From WHSW01 sp963777775 (GTDB lineage: Bacteria; Actinomycetota; Thermoleophilia; Solirubrobacterales; 70-9), in contig CAVZRL010000004.1 in NCBI GenBank assembly GCA_963777775.1, positions 1 to 64,000 on the forward strand: DNA of 64,000 nt, read 5' to 3'. The notes below the pieces were generated by a model. It was not told where the DNA came from. It saw only the letters and a program-made list of their open reading frames with translations, and searched no databases. The number at the start of each line of letters is the position of its first letter. Position 1 is the stretch's first letter. Position numbers and translations under genes: made by a program. Shown in pieces: positions 47,442 to 56,433 of this stretch.

Positions 47442-48116
47442 ATGATCACCAGCCCAGACAACCCGAAACTGAAGCTGATCCGCAAGCTCGCCGACCGCCG
47501 GCATCGCTCGCGGACCGGCCTGTTCGTCGCCGAGGGCGAGGACCTGGTCGCGGCCGCGCGGGCGGCGGGCCACGAGCCGGAGCTGGTTCTGCGCGGGGGA
47601 ATCGACGTCGATCAGAGGCTGCTCGACTCGGTCAGCGCGCTCGGCTCCGGGACCAGGGTGATCGCCGTCTACCCGCAGCTCTGGGCAGAGCCGGCCGCCG
47701 GCTCGTGCGTCTACCTGCACGCGGTCGCCGATCCGCGCAACGTGGGCGCGATCATCCGCACCACCGAGGCGCTGGTCGAGGCGGTGCTGGTGCTCGGCCC
47801 TGGCTGCGCCGACCCGTACTCCGGGCACGCCGTGCGGGCGAGCATGGGCTCGATCTTCAGCCAGCCGGTCGCCCGCGGCGCGATCGACGAAACCCCGGCG
47901 CCGCGGGTGGCGCTGGTCGCGCACGGCGGCGAGGTGCCGGTCGGCCCCGTGCCGGCGACCGTCTGTCTCGGCGCCGAGCGCGAGGGGCTGCCGGACCGGG
48001 TCCTGGCCCGTTGTCAGCGGCGCTGGACGATCCCGTTGCGAAGCGGGGGTGCGGAGTCGCTGAACGTCGCCGCCGCGGCGGCGATCGCCTTGGGACGGAT
48101 ATCGTCGGCCGCCTGA
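47442..48116 (+). CDS. TrmH-family RNA 2'-O-methyltransferase
   Basis: A 224-aa SpoU/TrmH methyltransferase. The N-terminal substrate-binding part (ITSPDNPKLKLIRKLADRRH, GLFVAEGEDLVAAA) precedes the knotted catalytic domain with motif 1 DPRNVGAIIRTTEAL, motif 2 VCLGAEREGLPD and motif 3 IPLRSGGAESLNVAAAAAIA. It probably methylates 23S rRNA or tRNA. Its position before pheS is common in actinobacteria. The stop TGA overlaps the pheS ATG by one base. Confidence 0.92.
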   Translation: MITSPDNPKLKLIRKLADRRHRSRTGLFVAEGEDLVAAARAAGHEPELVLRGGIDVDQRLLDSVSALGSGTRVIAVYPQLWAEPAAGSCVYLHAVADPRNVGAIIRTTEALVEAVLVLGPGCADPYSGHAVRASMGSIFSQPVARGAIDETPAPRVALVAHGGEVPVGPVPATVCLGAEREGLPDRVLARCQRRWTIPLRSGGAESLNVAAAAAIALGRISSAA

Positions 48117-49222
48117 TGTCGGAGCGGATCGACACCCTGCGCGCCGAGGCCTCCGCGGCGATCGCCGCCGCGCTCGACGCCGACGAGCTCGAGCAGCTGC
48201 GGGTCCGCTATCTCGGCCGCAAGTCCGAGCTGACCGCGATCCTGAGGGGGATCGCCGAGCTCGAACCCGCCGAGCGCGGGCCGGTCGGGGCGGCGGCAAA
48301 CGCCGTCCGCGAGGCGCTCGAGGCCGAGCTCGGAGGGCGTCGGGCGGAGCTCGAGGCGGCCGAGGTCGAGCGCTCGCTGGGCGCCGAGACGATCGACGTG
48401 ACCCTGCCCGGGACGCCGCCGGTCGCGGTCGGCCATCTGCACCTGCTGACGCGCACCCGGCGCGAGATCGAGGACGTCTTCGTCGGGCTCGGCTACCAGG
48501 TGCTCGAAGGCCCCGAGATCGAGCTCGACTACTACAACTTCACCGCTCTCAACCATCCGCCGGGGCACCCGGCGCGCCAGACCCAGGACAGCTTCTACGT
48601 CGATCCGCGCACCCTCGCGGAAGGGATCCTGACCGAGGCCGGGCTCCCGCCCGGGCCGAGCGACGTGCTCCTGCGCACCCACACCTCACCGATGCAGGTG
48701 CGCGCGATGGAGGCCCAGGAGCCGCCGATCTTCATCATCGTCCCCGGGGCTGCGTACCGGCGAGACACGATCGACGCCACGCACCTGCCGATGTTCCACC
48801 AGGTCGAGGGCCTGGCGGTCGCCGAGGGGATCTCGCTCGCCGACCTCGCGGGGACGCTCGAGCACGCGGCGCAGGCGCTGTTCGGCCCCGAGCGCCGCAC
48901 CCGGCTGAAGCCGGACTACTTCCCGTTCACCGAGCCGTCGGTGCAGGTCGACGTCTCGTGCTTTGCCTGCGACGGCTCGGGCCGGCTCGCCGACGGCGGT
49001 CGCGACCCGCTCTGCAAGGGCAGCGGCTGGATCGAGATCCTCGGCGCCGGGATGGTGGACCCGAACGTGTTCGGGTTCGTCGGCGGCGAATACGACCGCG
49101 AGACCACGCAGGGGTTCGCGTTCGGGATGGGAATCGAGCGGATCGCGATGCTCAAGCACGGGATCCCGGACCTGCGGCTGTTCTTCGAGAACGACGTCCG
49201 CTTCCTGGAGCAGTTCGCATGA
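48116..49222 (+). CDS. pheS: Phenylalanyl-tRNA synthetase alpha subunit
   Basis: A 368-aa PheS. The N-terminal coiled coil (VRYLGRKSELTAILRGIAEL) is followed by the class II core: PGHPARQTQDSFYV, LLRTHTSPMQVRAM (motif 2 region), FHQVEGLAVAEGISLADL and the C-terminal motif 3 TQGFAFGMGIERIAMLKHGI. It carries the Phe-AMP active site and works as an alpha2-beta2 tetramer with PheT. The start ATG overlaps the stop of the methyltransferase gene. Confidence 0.96.
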   Translation: MSERIDTLRAEASAAIAAALDADELEQLRVRYLGRKSELTAILRGIAELEPAERGPVGAAANAVREALEAELGGRRAELEAAEVERSLGAETIDVTLPGTPPVAVGHLHLLTRTRREIEDVFVGLGYQVLEGPEIELDYYNFTALNHPPGHPARQTQDSFYVDPRTLAEGILTEAGLPPGPSDVLLRTHTSPMQVRAMEAQEPPIFIIVPGAAYRRDTIDATHLPMFHQVEGLAVAEGISLADLAGTLEHAAQALFGPERRTRLKPDYFPFTEPSVQVDVSCFACDGSGRLADGGRDPLCKGSGWIEILGAGMVDPNVFGFVGGEYDRETTQGFAFGMGIERIAMLKHGIPDLRLFFENDVRFLEQFA

Positions 49223-49225
49223 GCT

Positions 49226-49246
49226 CGTCGCGTGTCGCGCGTCGCG
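49226..49246. repeat. 7-nt tandem repeat before pheT
   Basis: Three 7-base units CGTCGCG, TGTCGCG, CGTCGCG follow each other between pheS and pheT, 17 bases before the GTG. Another 7-base tandem repeat sits at the start of argJ. Confidence 0.55.
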
Positions 49247-49262
49247 CGCTCGGGGGGCTGCC

Positions 49263-51789
49263 GTGAGGGTGCCTTTCTCGTGGCTGACGGAGTACTGCGA
49301 TCCGGGCTTGGCCCCGGAGGAGATTGCCGAGCTGCTCTCGATGCGCGCCGTCGAGGTCGAGCGCGTGACCAGGGTCGGCGTCCCGTCAACCGAGGGGTTC
49401 GTGGTCGGGCGGGTGGCGTCGGTCGGGCCGCATCCCGACGCCGACCGGCTGCGCGTCTGCGAGGTCGAGACCGGCGACGGCGCCAGGACGATCGTCTGCG
49501 GCGCCTCGAACGTCGCCGCGGGCCAGTCGGTGGCCGTGGCGCTGCCCGGGGCGCGGCTGCCGGACGGCCAGAAGCTCGAGAAGGCAACTCTGCGCGGCGT
49601 CGAGTCGAACGGGATGATCCTCTCCGAGCGCGAGCTGGAACTGGGCGACGAGGATCAGGGAATCCTGGTCCTGCGCGAAGGCGGCCCTGGCGCCTACCCC
49701 GCCGCCCCCGGACGCGAAGCAGAGGAGGCGGCGGGACTTGCGCCCGGGACTCCGCTGGAGGAGGTTCTGCCGATCAGCGGACGCGGTTCTGGAGCTCGAC
49801 CTGAACCCGAACCGGGTCGACTGCATGGGCGTCTACGGAGTGGCACGCGAGCTGCACGCGATCACCGGTGCACCTCTCGCGGCCCCGCCCTGGGAGACCG
49901 ACGTCGAGTCGAGCGGCGACGGCTCGGTGTTCGAGCTGGCCTCGGTCGAGGTCGAGGTCCCCGAGCTCTGCCCGCGGTTCACCGCGCGGGCCTTCACCGA
50001 GGTCGTGGTCGGACCGTCGCCGGCGTGGCTGCGAGGGCGCCTGATCGCGGCCGGGATGCGGCCGATCTCCAACGTCGTCGACGTGACCAACTACGTGATG
50101 CTGATGACCGCGCAGCCGCTGCACGCCTTCGACCTCGACAAGCTGCCCGGGGGACAGGTGATCGTCCGCACCGCGCGCGAGGGCGAGCGGATGACGACCC
50201 TCGACGGCGTCGAGCGAAGCTTCGATTCGCTGACCGTGTTGGTCTGCGACCGCGACCGGCCATCGGGGATCGCCGGGATCATGGGCGGCCAGGTCTCCGA
50301 GGTCGCGCCGGAGACGACCCGGGTGCTGCTCGAGGTCGCGACTTGGGACGGGTTCAACATCCTTCGCACCTCGAGCCTGCTCGGCCTGCGCTCGGACGCC
50401 TCGGCGCGCTTCGAGAAGCGGCTTCACCCCGAGCTGGCGCTGCGAGCGCAGTGGATCGCGTCGCGGCTACTGGTCGAGCTCGCCGGCGCGCGGCTGGTCC
50501 CAGGGACGATCGACGTCGCGACCGAGCCACCGCCGGCCCATGTGGTGCCGCTGCCGGGCGCGCGCTGCGACTCGCTGCTCGGCATCGCGGTCGAGCGCTC
50601 CGAGGCAGGGCAGGGGCTGGGGCGGCTCGGATTCGCGGTCGAGGACGTCGGCGAGCGCGATCTCTCGGCGACCGTGCCCTTCCATCGCCACTACGACGTC
50701 ACCCGCGAGGTCGACCTGGTCGAGGAGGTCGGCCGCCTGCACGGCTTCGACCGCCTGCCGCGGACCCTGCCCGCCGACCCGGACCGCGCCGGCGGGCTGA
50801 GCCGCGAGCAGGCGCTGCGCCGGCGCGCAGAGGACGTGCTGCGCGACCTCGGCTATGACCAGGTGACGAGCTGGGCATTCGTCGACGGCGGGCTCGCCGA
50901 GCGGCTGCGGCTCCCCGCCCAGGACCCGCGCCGAGACGCCGTCGCGATCGCCAACCCGATCTCCGAGGAGCACGCCTGGATGCGCACCACGCTGCTTGGC
51001 GGTCTGCTCGATGCGGCCCGGCACAACCTGGCCCGCAACGCGGACCGGGTGGCGATCTTCGAGTCCGCCCGCGCCTACCTCCGCGACGCCGCGCCGGCGA
51101 CGGACGGCCAGCTCGAGGGCCGCTTCGCGGGCAGGCTTGCCGCCCCCGCCCAAGAGCCGCACCGCGTCGCGGCGCTGCTGGTCGGCGAGCTGGGCCCGCC
51201 CTCATGGGGGCGGCCTGCAAGCGGTGCCGACGCGCCGGGCTTCTACGCGCTCAAGGGCACGATCGAGGTTCTCGCCGCCCAGCTCGGCGCGGAGCTCGCG
51301 CTGGCGGCGGCCGCGCCACAGCCGTTCCTGCATCCCGGCCGGGCCGCCGAAGTCGCGATCGGCGGCTCGCCCGCGGGCTGGCTCGGCGAGCTGCACCCGC
51401 TCGTCGCGCATGCCTGGGACCTGCCCGCGGCGGCCGCGTTCGAGCTCGACCTGGCGCCGCTGGTCGCCGCCTCGCGACTCGGCGAGGAGCGGTTCGAGGA
51501 TGTGACCACCTTTCCCGCCGTGCTCCAGGACCTCGCGGTCACGGTCCCCGACGAGGTGCCGGCCGAGCGCGTTCGCGCCGCGGTCGGTGAGGGCGGCGGC
51601 GAGCTCCTCGTCGGCGCCGAGGTGTTCGATCTCTACCGCGGCGAGCAGCTCGGCGCCGGGCGCAAGAGCCTCGCGCTGAGGCTCGAGTTCAGGGCCCCGG
51701 ACCGGACGCTCACCGACGCCGAGGTGGGAGAGCTGCGCGACCGGATCCGCGCCGAGCTGGACCGGATCGGGGGTTCCCTGCGTGAGTGA
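49263..51789 (+). CDS. pheT: Phenylalanyl-tRNA synthetase beta subunit, one frameshift
   Basis: The two frames together give a complete PheT of about 842 aa: MRVPFSWLTEYCDPGLAPEE, the tRNA-binding OB fold (RVASVGPHPDADRLRVCEVE), B3/B4 editing domains (MRPISNVVDVTNYVMLMTAQ), B5, a class II-like core, and the ferredoxin-like anticodon-binding end (FPAVLQDLAVTVPDEVPAER). The frame changes at 49779-49780, where ISGR is read instead of ISDAVLELDLNPNRV: one extra G. Because PheT is essential, a sequencing error is the simplest explanation. Start GTG 49263; the stop overlaps argC by eight bases. Confidence 0.93.
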
Positions 51790-52798
51790 ACCCAACCCGA
51801 GCGTGATCGTCGCCGGGGCCTCCGGGTACGCCGGCGCGCTGGCGGCCGAGCTGGTCTGGCGCCACCCGAGGCTCGAGCTCGCGGCGGCGACCTCACGCAC
51901 TCACGCCGGGGTTCGGCTCGACCGCCTCTACCCTCGTTACCGGGTCCCGGTCGAGCTCACAGAGCTCGACCTCGACAGGATCGAAGAGGTCGACGCGGCG
52001 ATCGTCGGCTATCCGTCCGGAGCGGCCGCGTCGGTGGTCGCCGGGATGCACGGGCTCGGTCTCGCGGTCGTCGACCTCTCGGCGGACTTCAGGCTTCGCG
52101 AGATCCCGATCTATCAGAAGTGGTACGGCGATCACGGCGAGCCGGATCTGCTCACCAACGCGGTCTACGGGCTGACCGAGCTCGAGCACGCGCGGATCCG
52201 CGACGCCGGCCTGGTCGCCAACCCGGGCTGCTACCCGACCGCCTCGCTGCTGGCGCTGGCCCCGCTCGCCGAGCGCGGCCTGATCGACAGCGTCGTGATC
52301 GACGCCAAGTCCGGGATCTCCGGAGCCGGGCGCGAGGGGGGCGAACGGGACTCGTTCGTGAGCGTGACCGAGAACCTCGTCCCCTACGGGGCCGAGGGCC
52401 ATCGCCACCTGCCCGAGATCGAGCAGGAGCTGGCCAGACTGGCGCCTTCCGGGCAGTGGTCGGGGCGGGTCACCTTCGTCCCTCACCGGGTCGCCCTCGA
52501 CCAGGGCCTGCTCGCTAGCTGCTACGTCGATCTCGCCGAGCCGATCGGGCCCGAGGGGTTGGCGCAGCTGTTCGCGGAGCGCTATGCAGACGAGCCGTTT
52601 ATCGAGGTGGTCGAGGCGCCGCCCGGGGTTCGCGACGTGCGCGAGACGAATCTGTGCCGGATTTGTGCGGTCTCGATCGGTGAGCGCAGGGCGGCGGTCT
52701 TCGCCGCGATCGACAATCTCTGGAAGGGAGCGGCGGGGCAGGCTGTGCAGAACCTGAACCTGATGCTGGGCCTCGATCAGTCGGAGGGGCTGCTTTGA
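51782..52798 (+). CDS. argC: N-acetyl-gamma-glutamyl-phosphate reductase
   Basis: A 338-aa ArgC, third step of arginine synthesis, reducing N-acetylglutamyl phosphate with NADPH. Visible are the dinucleotide loop VAGASGYAGALAAELVWRHP, the catalytic Cys150 in LVANPGCYPTASLLALAPLA, the KSGISGAGREGGERDSF segment and the conserved GHRHLPEIEQEL histidine. It starts at GTG 51782 within the end of pheT, and its stop overlaps argJ. Confidence 0.95.
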   Translation: MSEPNPSVIVAGASGYAGALAAELVWRHPRLELAAATSRTHAGVRLDRLYPRYRVPVELTELDLDRIEEVDAAIVGYPSGAAASVVAGMHGLGLAVVDLSADFRLREIPIYQKWYGDHGEPDLLTNAVYGLTELEHARIRDAGLVANPGCYPTASLLALAPLAERGLIDSVVIDAKSGISGAGREGGERDSFVSVTENLVPYGAEGHRHLPEIEQELARLAPSGQWSGRVTFVPHRVALDQGLLASCYVDLAEPIGPEGLAQLFAERYADEPFIEVVEAPPGVRDVRETNLCRICAVSIGERRAAVFAAIDNLWKGAAGQAVQNLNLMLGLDQSEGLL

Positions 52799-53997
52799 GC
52801 AGCCGCTCGCCGCTCGCCGCTCGCCGCTCGGACGGATCCACGGGGCCGGGGTTCTTCAGGTCGCGGTGGGTCTCGGCGCCCGCCGGGGTCGAGGAGCTCG
52901 ACCCGGCGGAGCTGGCGCCCGGGTTTCGCGCCGCCGGGGTTGACTGCGGGCTGAAGGGTGGCGGCGCGACCGACGTCGGCCTCCTCTCCTGCGAGGCCTC
53001 CGAGGTCGGATCGGCGTTGCTCCTGACCCGCAACGCCGCGGCCGCGGCCCCGGTCCGCGTCTGTCGCGAGCGCTGCGATCCCGCCGGGATCCGCGCCGTG
53101 GTCGTCAACTCCGGCAATGCCAATGCCGAGACCGGCGAGCAGGGCTACCGCGACGCGCTCGCGATCCGCGCTGCGGCCGCCAACGCCCTCGGGCTGGCGA
53201 GCGACGCGGTGGCGATCGCCGAGACGGGCGTGATCGGCGTCCCGCTGCAGCTCGCCGCCGTACTCGACGGGATCGGGAGGGCCGCGCAGGTGCTGTCGGC
53301 CGAAGGCGGCGCCGAGTTGGCCCGGGCGATCATGACCACCGACCGGGGGCCGAAGGCCTGCACCGTGCGAGCCGACGGGGTGACGGTATCCGCCCAGGCG
53401 AAGGGCGCCGGAATGATCGAGCCGGGGTTCGCGACCATGCTCTGCTTCGTGCAGACCGATGCCCAGGTGGCCGATCCCGATCTCGCCCTGCGCGATGCGG
53501 TCGCCGGGTCGTTCGAGCGGATCACCGTCGACGGCCAGATGAGCACCAACGACACGGTGCTCATGCAGGCGACCGGGGCAGCCGGGGCGCCGCTGCCATC
53601 CGGTCTCCTGGAGGCGGTGCTGCTCCAACTCGCGCTCGAGATCGTCGCCGACGGCGAGGGCGCGACCCGGGTCGCCCGCGTGCGGGTGACGGGTGCCGCC
53701 GAGCAGGGCGAGGCCGAGCGCGTCGCGCGCGCGATCGCCAACTCGCCGCTGGTCAAGACGGCCCTCTACGGCCGGGACCCGAACTGGGGCCGGATCGCCC
53801 AGGCGGCCGGAATGGCGCTGGCCGGCGAGTCGCTGGACGAGCTCGGACCGCAGGCGATCGAAGCGAGCGAGCTTGCCGGCGAAGGAACCGAGGCCGAGAT
53901 CGCGGTGGCGCTCGGCCGCGGCGACGCCGCCGCACACGTCTTCTTCTCCGACCTCAACTGCGAGTACGTCCGAATCAACGCGGAGTACACGACGTGA
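52795..53997 (+). CDS. argJ: Glutamate N-acetyltransferase ArgJ
   Basis: About 400 aa. ArgJ moves acetyl from N-acetylornithine to glutamate (and may use acetyl-CoA). The protein cuts itself before the Thr of the FATMLCF motif, preceded by AQAKGAGMIEPG; NSGNANAETGEQG and LVKTALYGRDPNWGRI are further hallmarks. The proposed start is TTG 52795, overlapping argC (TTGA). It places a 7-base tandem repeat inside the first codons, and the true start could instead be a later codon before residue 30, where family similarity begins. Confidence 0.93.
   Translation: MSSRSPLAARRSDGSTGPGFFRSRWVSAPAGVEELDPAELAPGFRAAGVDCGLKGGGATDVGLLSCEASEVGSALLLTRNAAAAAPVRVCRERCDPAGIRAVVVNSGNANAETGEQGYRDALAIRAAAANALGLASDAVAIAETGVIGVPLQLAAVLDGIGRAAQVLSAEGGAELARAIMTTDRGPKACTVRADGVTVSAQAKGAGMIEPGFATMLCFVQTDAQVADPDLALRDAVAGSFERITVDGQMSTNDTVLMQATGAAGAPLPSGLLEAVLLQLALEIVADGEGATRVARVRVTGAAEQGEAERVARAIANSPLVKTALYGRDPNWGRIAQAAGMALAGESLDELGPQAIEASELAGEGTEAEIAVALGRGDAAAHVFFSDLNCEYVRINAEYTT
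52803..52830. repeat. Four tandem CCGCTCG units at the argJ start
   Basis: CCGCTCG is repeated four times without interruption, eight bases after the proposed TTG of argJ. As 7 is not a multiple of 3, a change in copy number would shift the frame if translation starts upstream of it. Confidence 0.7.
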
Positions 53998-54851
53998 GCG
54001 GGGGCGAGGCGGGCCTGACCAGCGTCGAGACGCTGCTCGAGGCGCTTCCGTACATCCGCGAGTTCCACGGCCGCACGGTGGTGATCAAGTACGGCGGGGC
54101 GGCGATGCGCGACGACGAGCTGCGCGATGCGTTCGCGGCCGACGTCGTGCTGCTCAAGTACGTCGGGTTGAACCCGGTGATCGTCCATGGCGGCGGCCCC
54201 GAGATCACCCGCTACATGGAGCGGCTCGGGTTGGAGGTGAGGTTCGTCGAGGGGATGCGGGTCTCCGACCGAGAGACGGTCGAGGTGGCGAAGATGGTCC
54301 TGCTCGGCAAGGTCAACGCCGACATCGTCGCCCGGCTGAACCGCCACGGCCAGCCGGCTGTCGGGCTCTCGGGAGAGGACGGTGCGATGTTCACGATCGC
54401 GCCCCACGAGAGGGCGGAGCAGGTCGGCTTCGTCGGCGAGATCGAGCGGGTCGATGTCGACGTCCTCAACCACATCGCCGCCGACTACATCCCGGTCATC
54501 GCCTCGGTCGGTGTCGACCGCGAAGGGAACTCGTACAACGTCAACGCCGATACCGCCGCGGGCAAGGTCGCCGCCGCGCTGCGCGGCCACAAGGCGATCT
54601 TCCTCACCGACGTGCGCGGCTGGCTGGCGGATCCCGGCGACCCGGAGTCGCTGCGCACGCAGGTCAGCGTGGCGGAGGTCGAGGCGGGGCTCGGCAAGGT
54701 TGCGGGGGGCATGCGGCCGAAGCTCGACGCCTGCCTGGAGGCGATCCGGGGCGGGGTCGGATCGACCCACATCATCGACGGGCGGCTCCCGCACGCGCTG
54801 CTCCTGGAGCTGTTCACCGACGCCGGGATCGGGACCAAGGTCACCCCATGA
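53994..54851 (+). CDS. argB: Acetylglutamate kinase
   Basis: A 285-aa amino-acid kinase: VVIKYGGAAMRDDELRDAFA (phosphate loop), PVIVHGGGPEITRYMERLGL, GLSGEDGAMFTIAP, and NVNADTAAGKVAAALRGHKA (ATP site). The extra N-terminal helix (TSVETLLEALPYIREFHGR) is the element that in hexameric enzymes mediates inhibition by arginine, so feedback control is likely. Both ends overlap neighbours by four bases. Confidence 0.96.
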   Translation: MSGGEAGLTSVETLLEALPYIREFHGRTVVIKYGGAAMRDDELRDAFAADVVLLKYVGLNPVIVHGGGPEITRYMERLGLEVRFVEGMRVSDRETVEVAKMVLLGKVNADIVARLNRHGQPAVGLSGEDGAMFTIAPHERAEQVGFVGEIERVDVDVLNHIAADYIPVIASVGVDREGNSYNVNADTAAGKVAAALRGHKAIFLTDVRGWLADPGDPESLRTQVSVAEVEAGLGKVAGGMRPKLDACLEAIRGGVGSTHIIDGRLPHALLLELFTDAGIGTKVTP

Positions 54852-56044
54852 CGGTCGCCGAGCTGCAGGCGCTCGAGGCGCGGTATGCGATGCCGACCTA
54901 CCCCCGGGCGCCGGTCGAGTTCGTGCGCGGCGAGGGCGCTCGGCTCTGGGACTCGGATGGGCGCGAGTACCTCGACTTCTTCGCCGGGCTCTCGGTCCAC
55001 AACGCGGGCCACTGCCACCCGAGGATCGTCGCCGCGATCGTCGAGCAGGCCGGGAGGCTTGGCGGGACGTCGAACCTGTTCTATTCAGAGCCCGCGATCA
55101 GGCTCTCCGAGCGGCTCTCGAGCTCGAGTCTCGGCGGCCGCGTCTTCCTCGCCAACAGCGGAACCGAGGCCAACGAGTGCGCGATCAAGCTGGTCCGCAA
55201 GCGCGCCCATGCGCGCGGGATCGCCGCGCCCGAGATCATCAGCCTGGACGGCGGCTTTCACGGCCGTACCCTGGCCGCGCTCGCCGCCACCCCGCGGCTC
55301 GCCCGCGAGGACCTGTTCGGGCCGCTGCCCGGCGGCTTCGTCGCCGTTCCCCGCGACGATCCCGAGGCGCTGCGGGCGGCGGTCTCCGAACGGACCGCGG
55401 CGGTCCTGGTCGAGCCGATCCAGGGTGAGGCCGGGATCTTCCCGATCGCCGACGAGGTCCTGGTCGCCGCCCGCGAGGCGTGTGACGCGGCAGGGGCGGC
55501 GCTCGTCTTCGACGAGGTCCAGACCGGGATCGGCAGGACCGGGAGCCTGTGGGCCTTCGAGCAGCTCGCGGTCGCACCGGACCTGCTCACCGCGGGCAAG
55601 GCGCTCGGCGGCGGCCTGCCGGCGGCGGCGGCGGTCGCCTCGCCCGGGCTCGGCGACGGGCTCGAGCTGGGCGAGCACGGATCCACCTTCGGCGGCGGCG
55701 CGCTCGCCGCCTCGGCGGCGCTGGCGACGCTCGAGCTGATCGACGACCCGGCGCTGCTCGGGCGGGTCGGGCAGCTCGGATCTCGCCTGCGAGACGGGCT
55801 CGCGACGCTCGACGGGGTGATCGAGGTGAGAGGCCGCGGGCTGATGGTCGGAGTCGGCCTCGCGGAGGGCCTCGACGCCGCCGCCGTCGGCCGCGCCGCG
55901 CTCGCCGCCGGGCTGGTGATCAACGTTCCCGGCGAGCGGATGCTGCGCCTGCTGCCGCCCTTGATCATCGACGAGGCCGAGGTCGATCAGGCGCTCGAAC
56001 TTCTGTCCAGCGCGCTCGCGGGATCCGACACCCGCGCGGTCTAG
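54848..56044 (+). CDS. argD: Acetylornithine aminotransferase
   Basis: A 398-aa class III PLP-dependent aminotransferase. Motifs are FFAGLSVHNAGHCHPRIVAA, NSGTEANECAIKLVRKRA (PLP phosphate), LDGGFHGRTLAALAAT, FDEVQTGIGRTG (Asp222 binds the pyridine nitrogen) and Lys251 in LTAGKALGGG. It makes N-acetylornithine. ATG 54848 overlaps argB. Its TAG forms part of a TAGACT box for the next gene. argF, argG and argH are not in the window. Confidence 0.95.
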   Translation: MTVAELQALEARYAMPTYPRAPVEFVRGEGARLWDSDGREYLDFFAGLSVHNAGHCHPRIVAAIVEQAGRLGGTSNLFYSEPAIRLSERLSSSSLGGRVFLANSGTEANECAIKLVRKRAHARGIAAPEIISLDGGFHGRTLAALAATPRLAREDLFGPLPGGFVAVPRDDPEALRAAVSERTAAVLVEPIQGEAGIFPIADEVLVAAREACDAAGAALVFDEVQTGIGRTGSLWAFEQLAVAPDLLTAGKALGGGLPAAAAVASPGLGDGLELGEHGSTFGGGALAASAALATLELIDDPALLGRVGQLGSRLRDGLATLDGVIEVRGRGLMVGVGLAEGLDAAAVGRAALAAGLVINVPGERMLRLLPPLIIDEAEVDQALELLSSALAGSDTRAV

Positions 56045-56055
56045 ACTCGCGCCCG

Positions 56056-56433
56056 ATGCACGACGATCCGACCCGGCGCATGGACGCTCCAGGGCCTGGC
56101 GAGCCGCCCGGTGCCGGCGCGGGCCAGCCGCCGCCTGAGCCGGGCGGGATCAGCGGCGGGATGAAGGCGGTGATCGCGATCCTGATCGCCGCCGTGGTCG
56201 GCCTCGGCGTGGCGCTGGCGGTGATCTCGTCGGACGACGACGGCGACCAGACGACGAGCGTGCCGACGACCACCGCCCCGCCGACCACGACAACGCCGGC
56301 CACCACGACCACGACCACCACGACGGCGCAACCGCCGACCACGACCACCGCCACGACCGCGACCACGGCGACGACCACGGTCACCGAGCCGACCACGGTC
56401 ACCGAGGACAGCGGAGGCACCGAATCGCCCTAG
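56056..56433 (+). CDS. Membrane-anchored threonine-rich protein
   Basis: A 125-aa protein: a proline/glycine-rich cytoplasmic N terminus, one membrane helix (AVIAILIAAVVGLGVALAVI) and an outer tail of about 65 residues made almost only of Thr, Pro, Ala and Val with ACG/ACC codons. Such tails are often O-mannosylated in actinobacteria. A TAGACT box lies eight bases before the ATG, overlapping the argD stop. The next gene begins directly after its stop codon. Confidence 0.7.
   Translation: MHDDPTRRMDAPGPGEPPGAGAGQPPPEPGGISGGMKAVIAILIAAVVGLGVALAVISSDDDGDQTTSVPTTTAPPTTTTPATTTTTTTTAQPPTTTTATTATTATTTVTEPTTVTEDSGGTESP

Noticed and set aside
47432..48113. Long frame fused in front of pheS
   Set aside because: The frame is open by chance through the RNA methyltransferase gene. 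PheS starts at the ATG at 48116, where its family similarity begins.
49263..51789. Programmed frameshift in pheT
   Set aside because: No slippery sequence or downstream pseudoknot is visible, and pheT is not known to use recoding. A one-base sequence error is simpler.
56300..56425. A micro-satellite in the ACG/ACC-rich DNA
   Set aside because: The irregular triplets encode a Thr/Pro tail outside a membrane helix, a common actinobacterial protein design, and no exact repeat unit persists.
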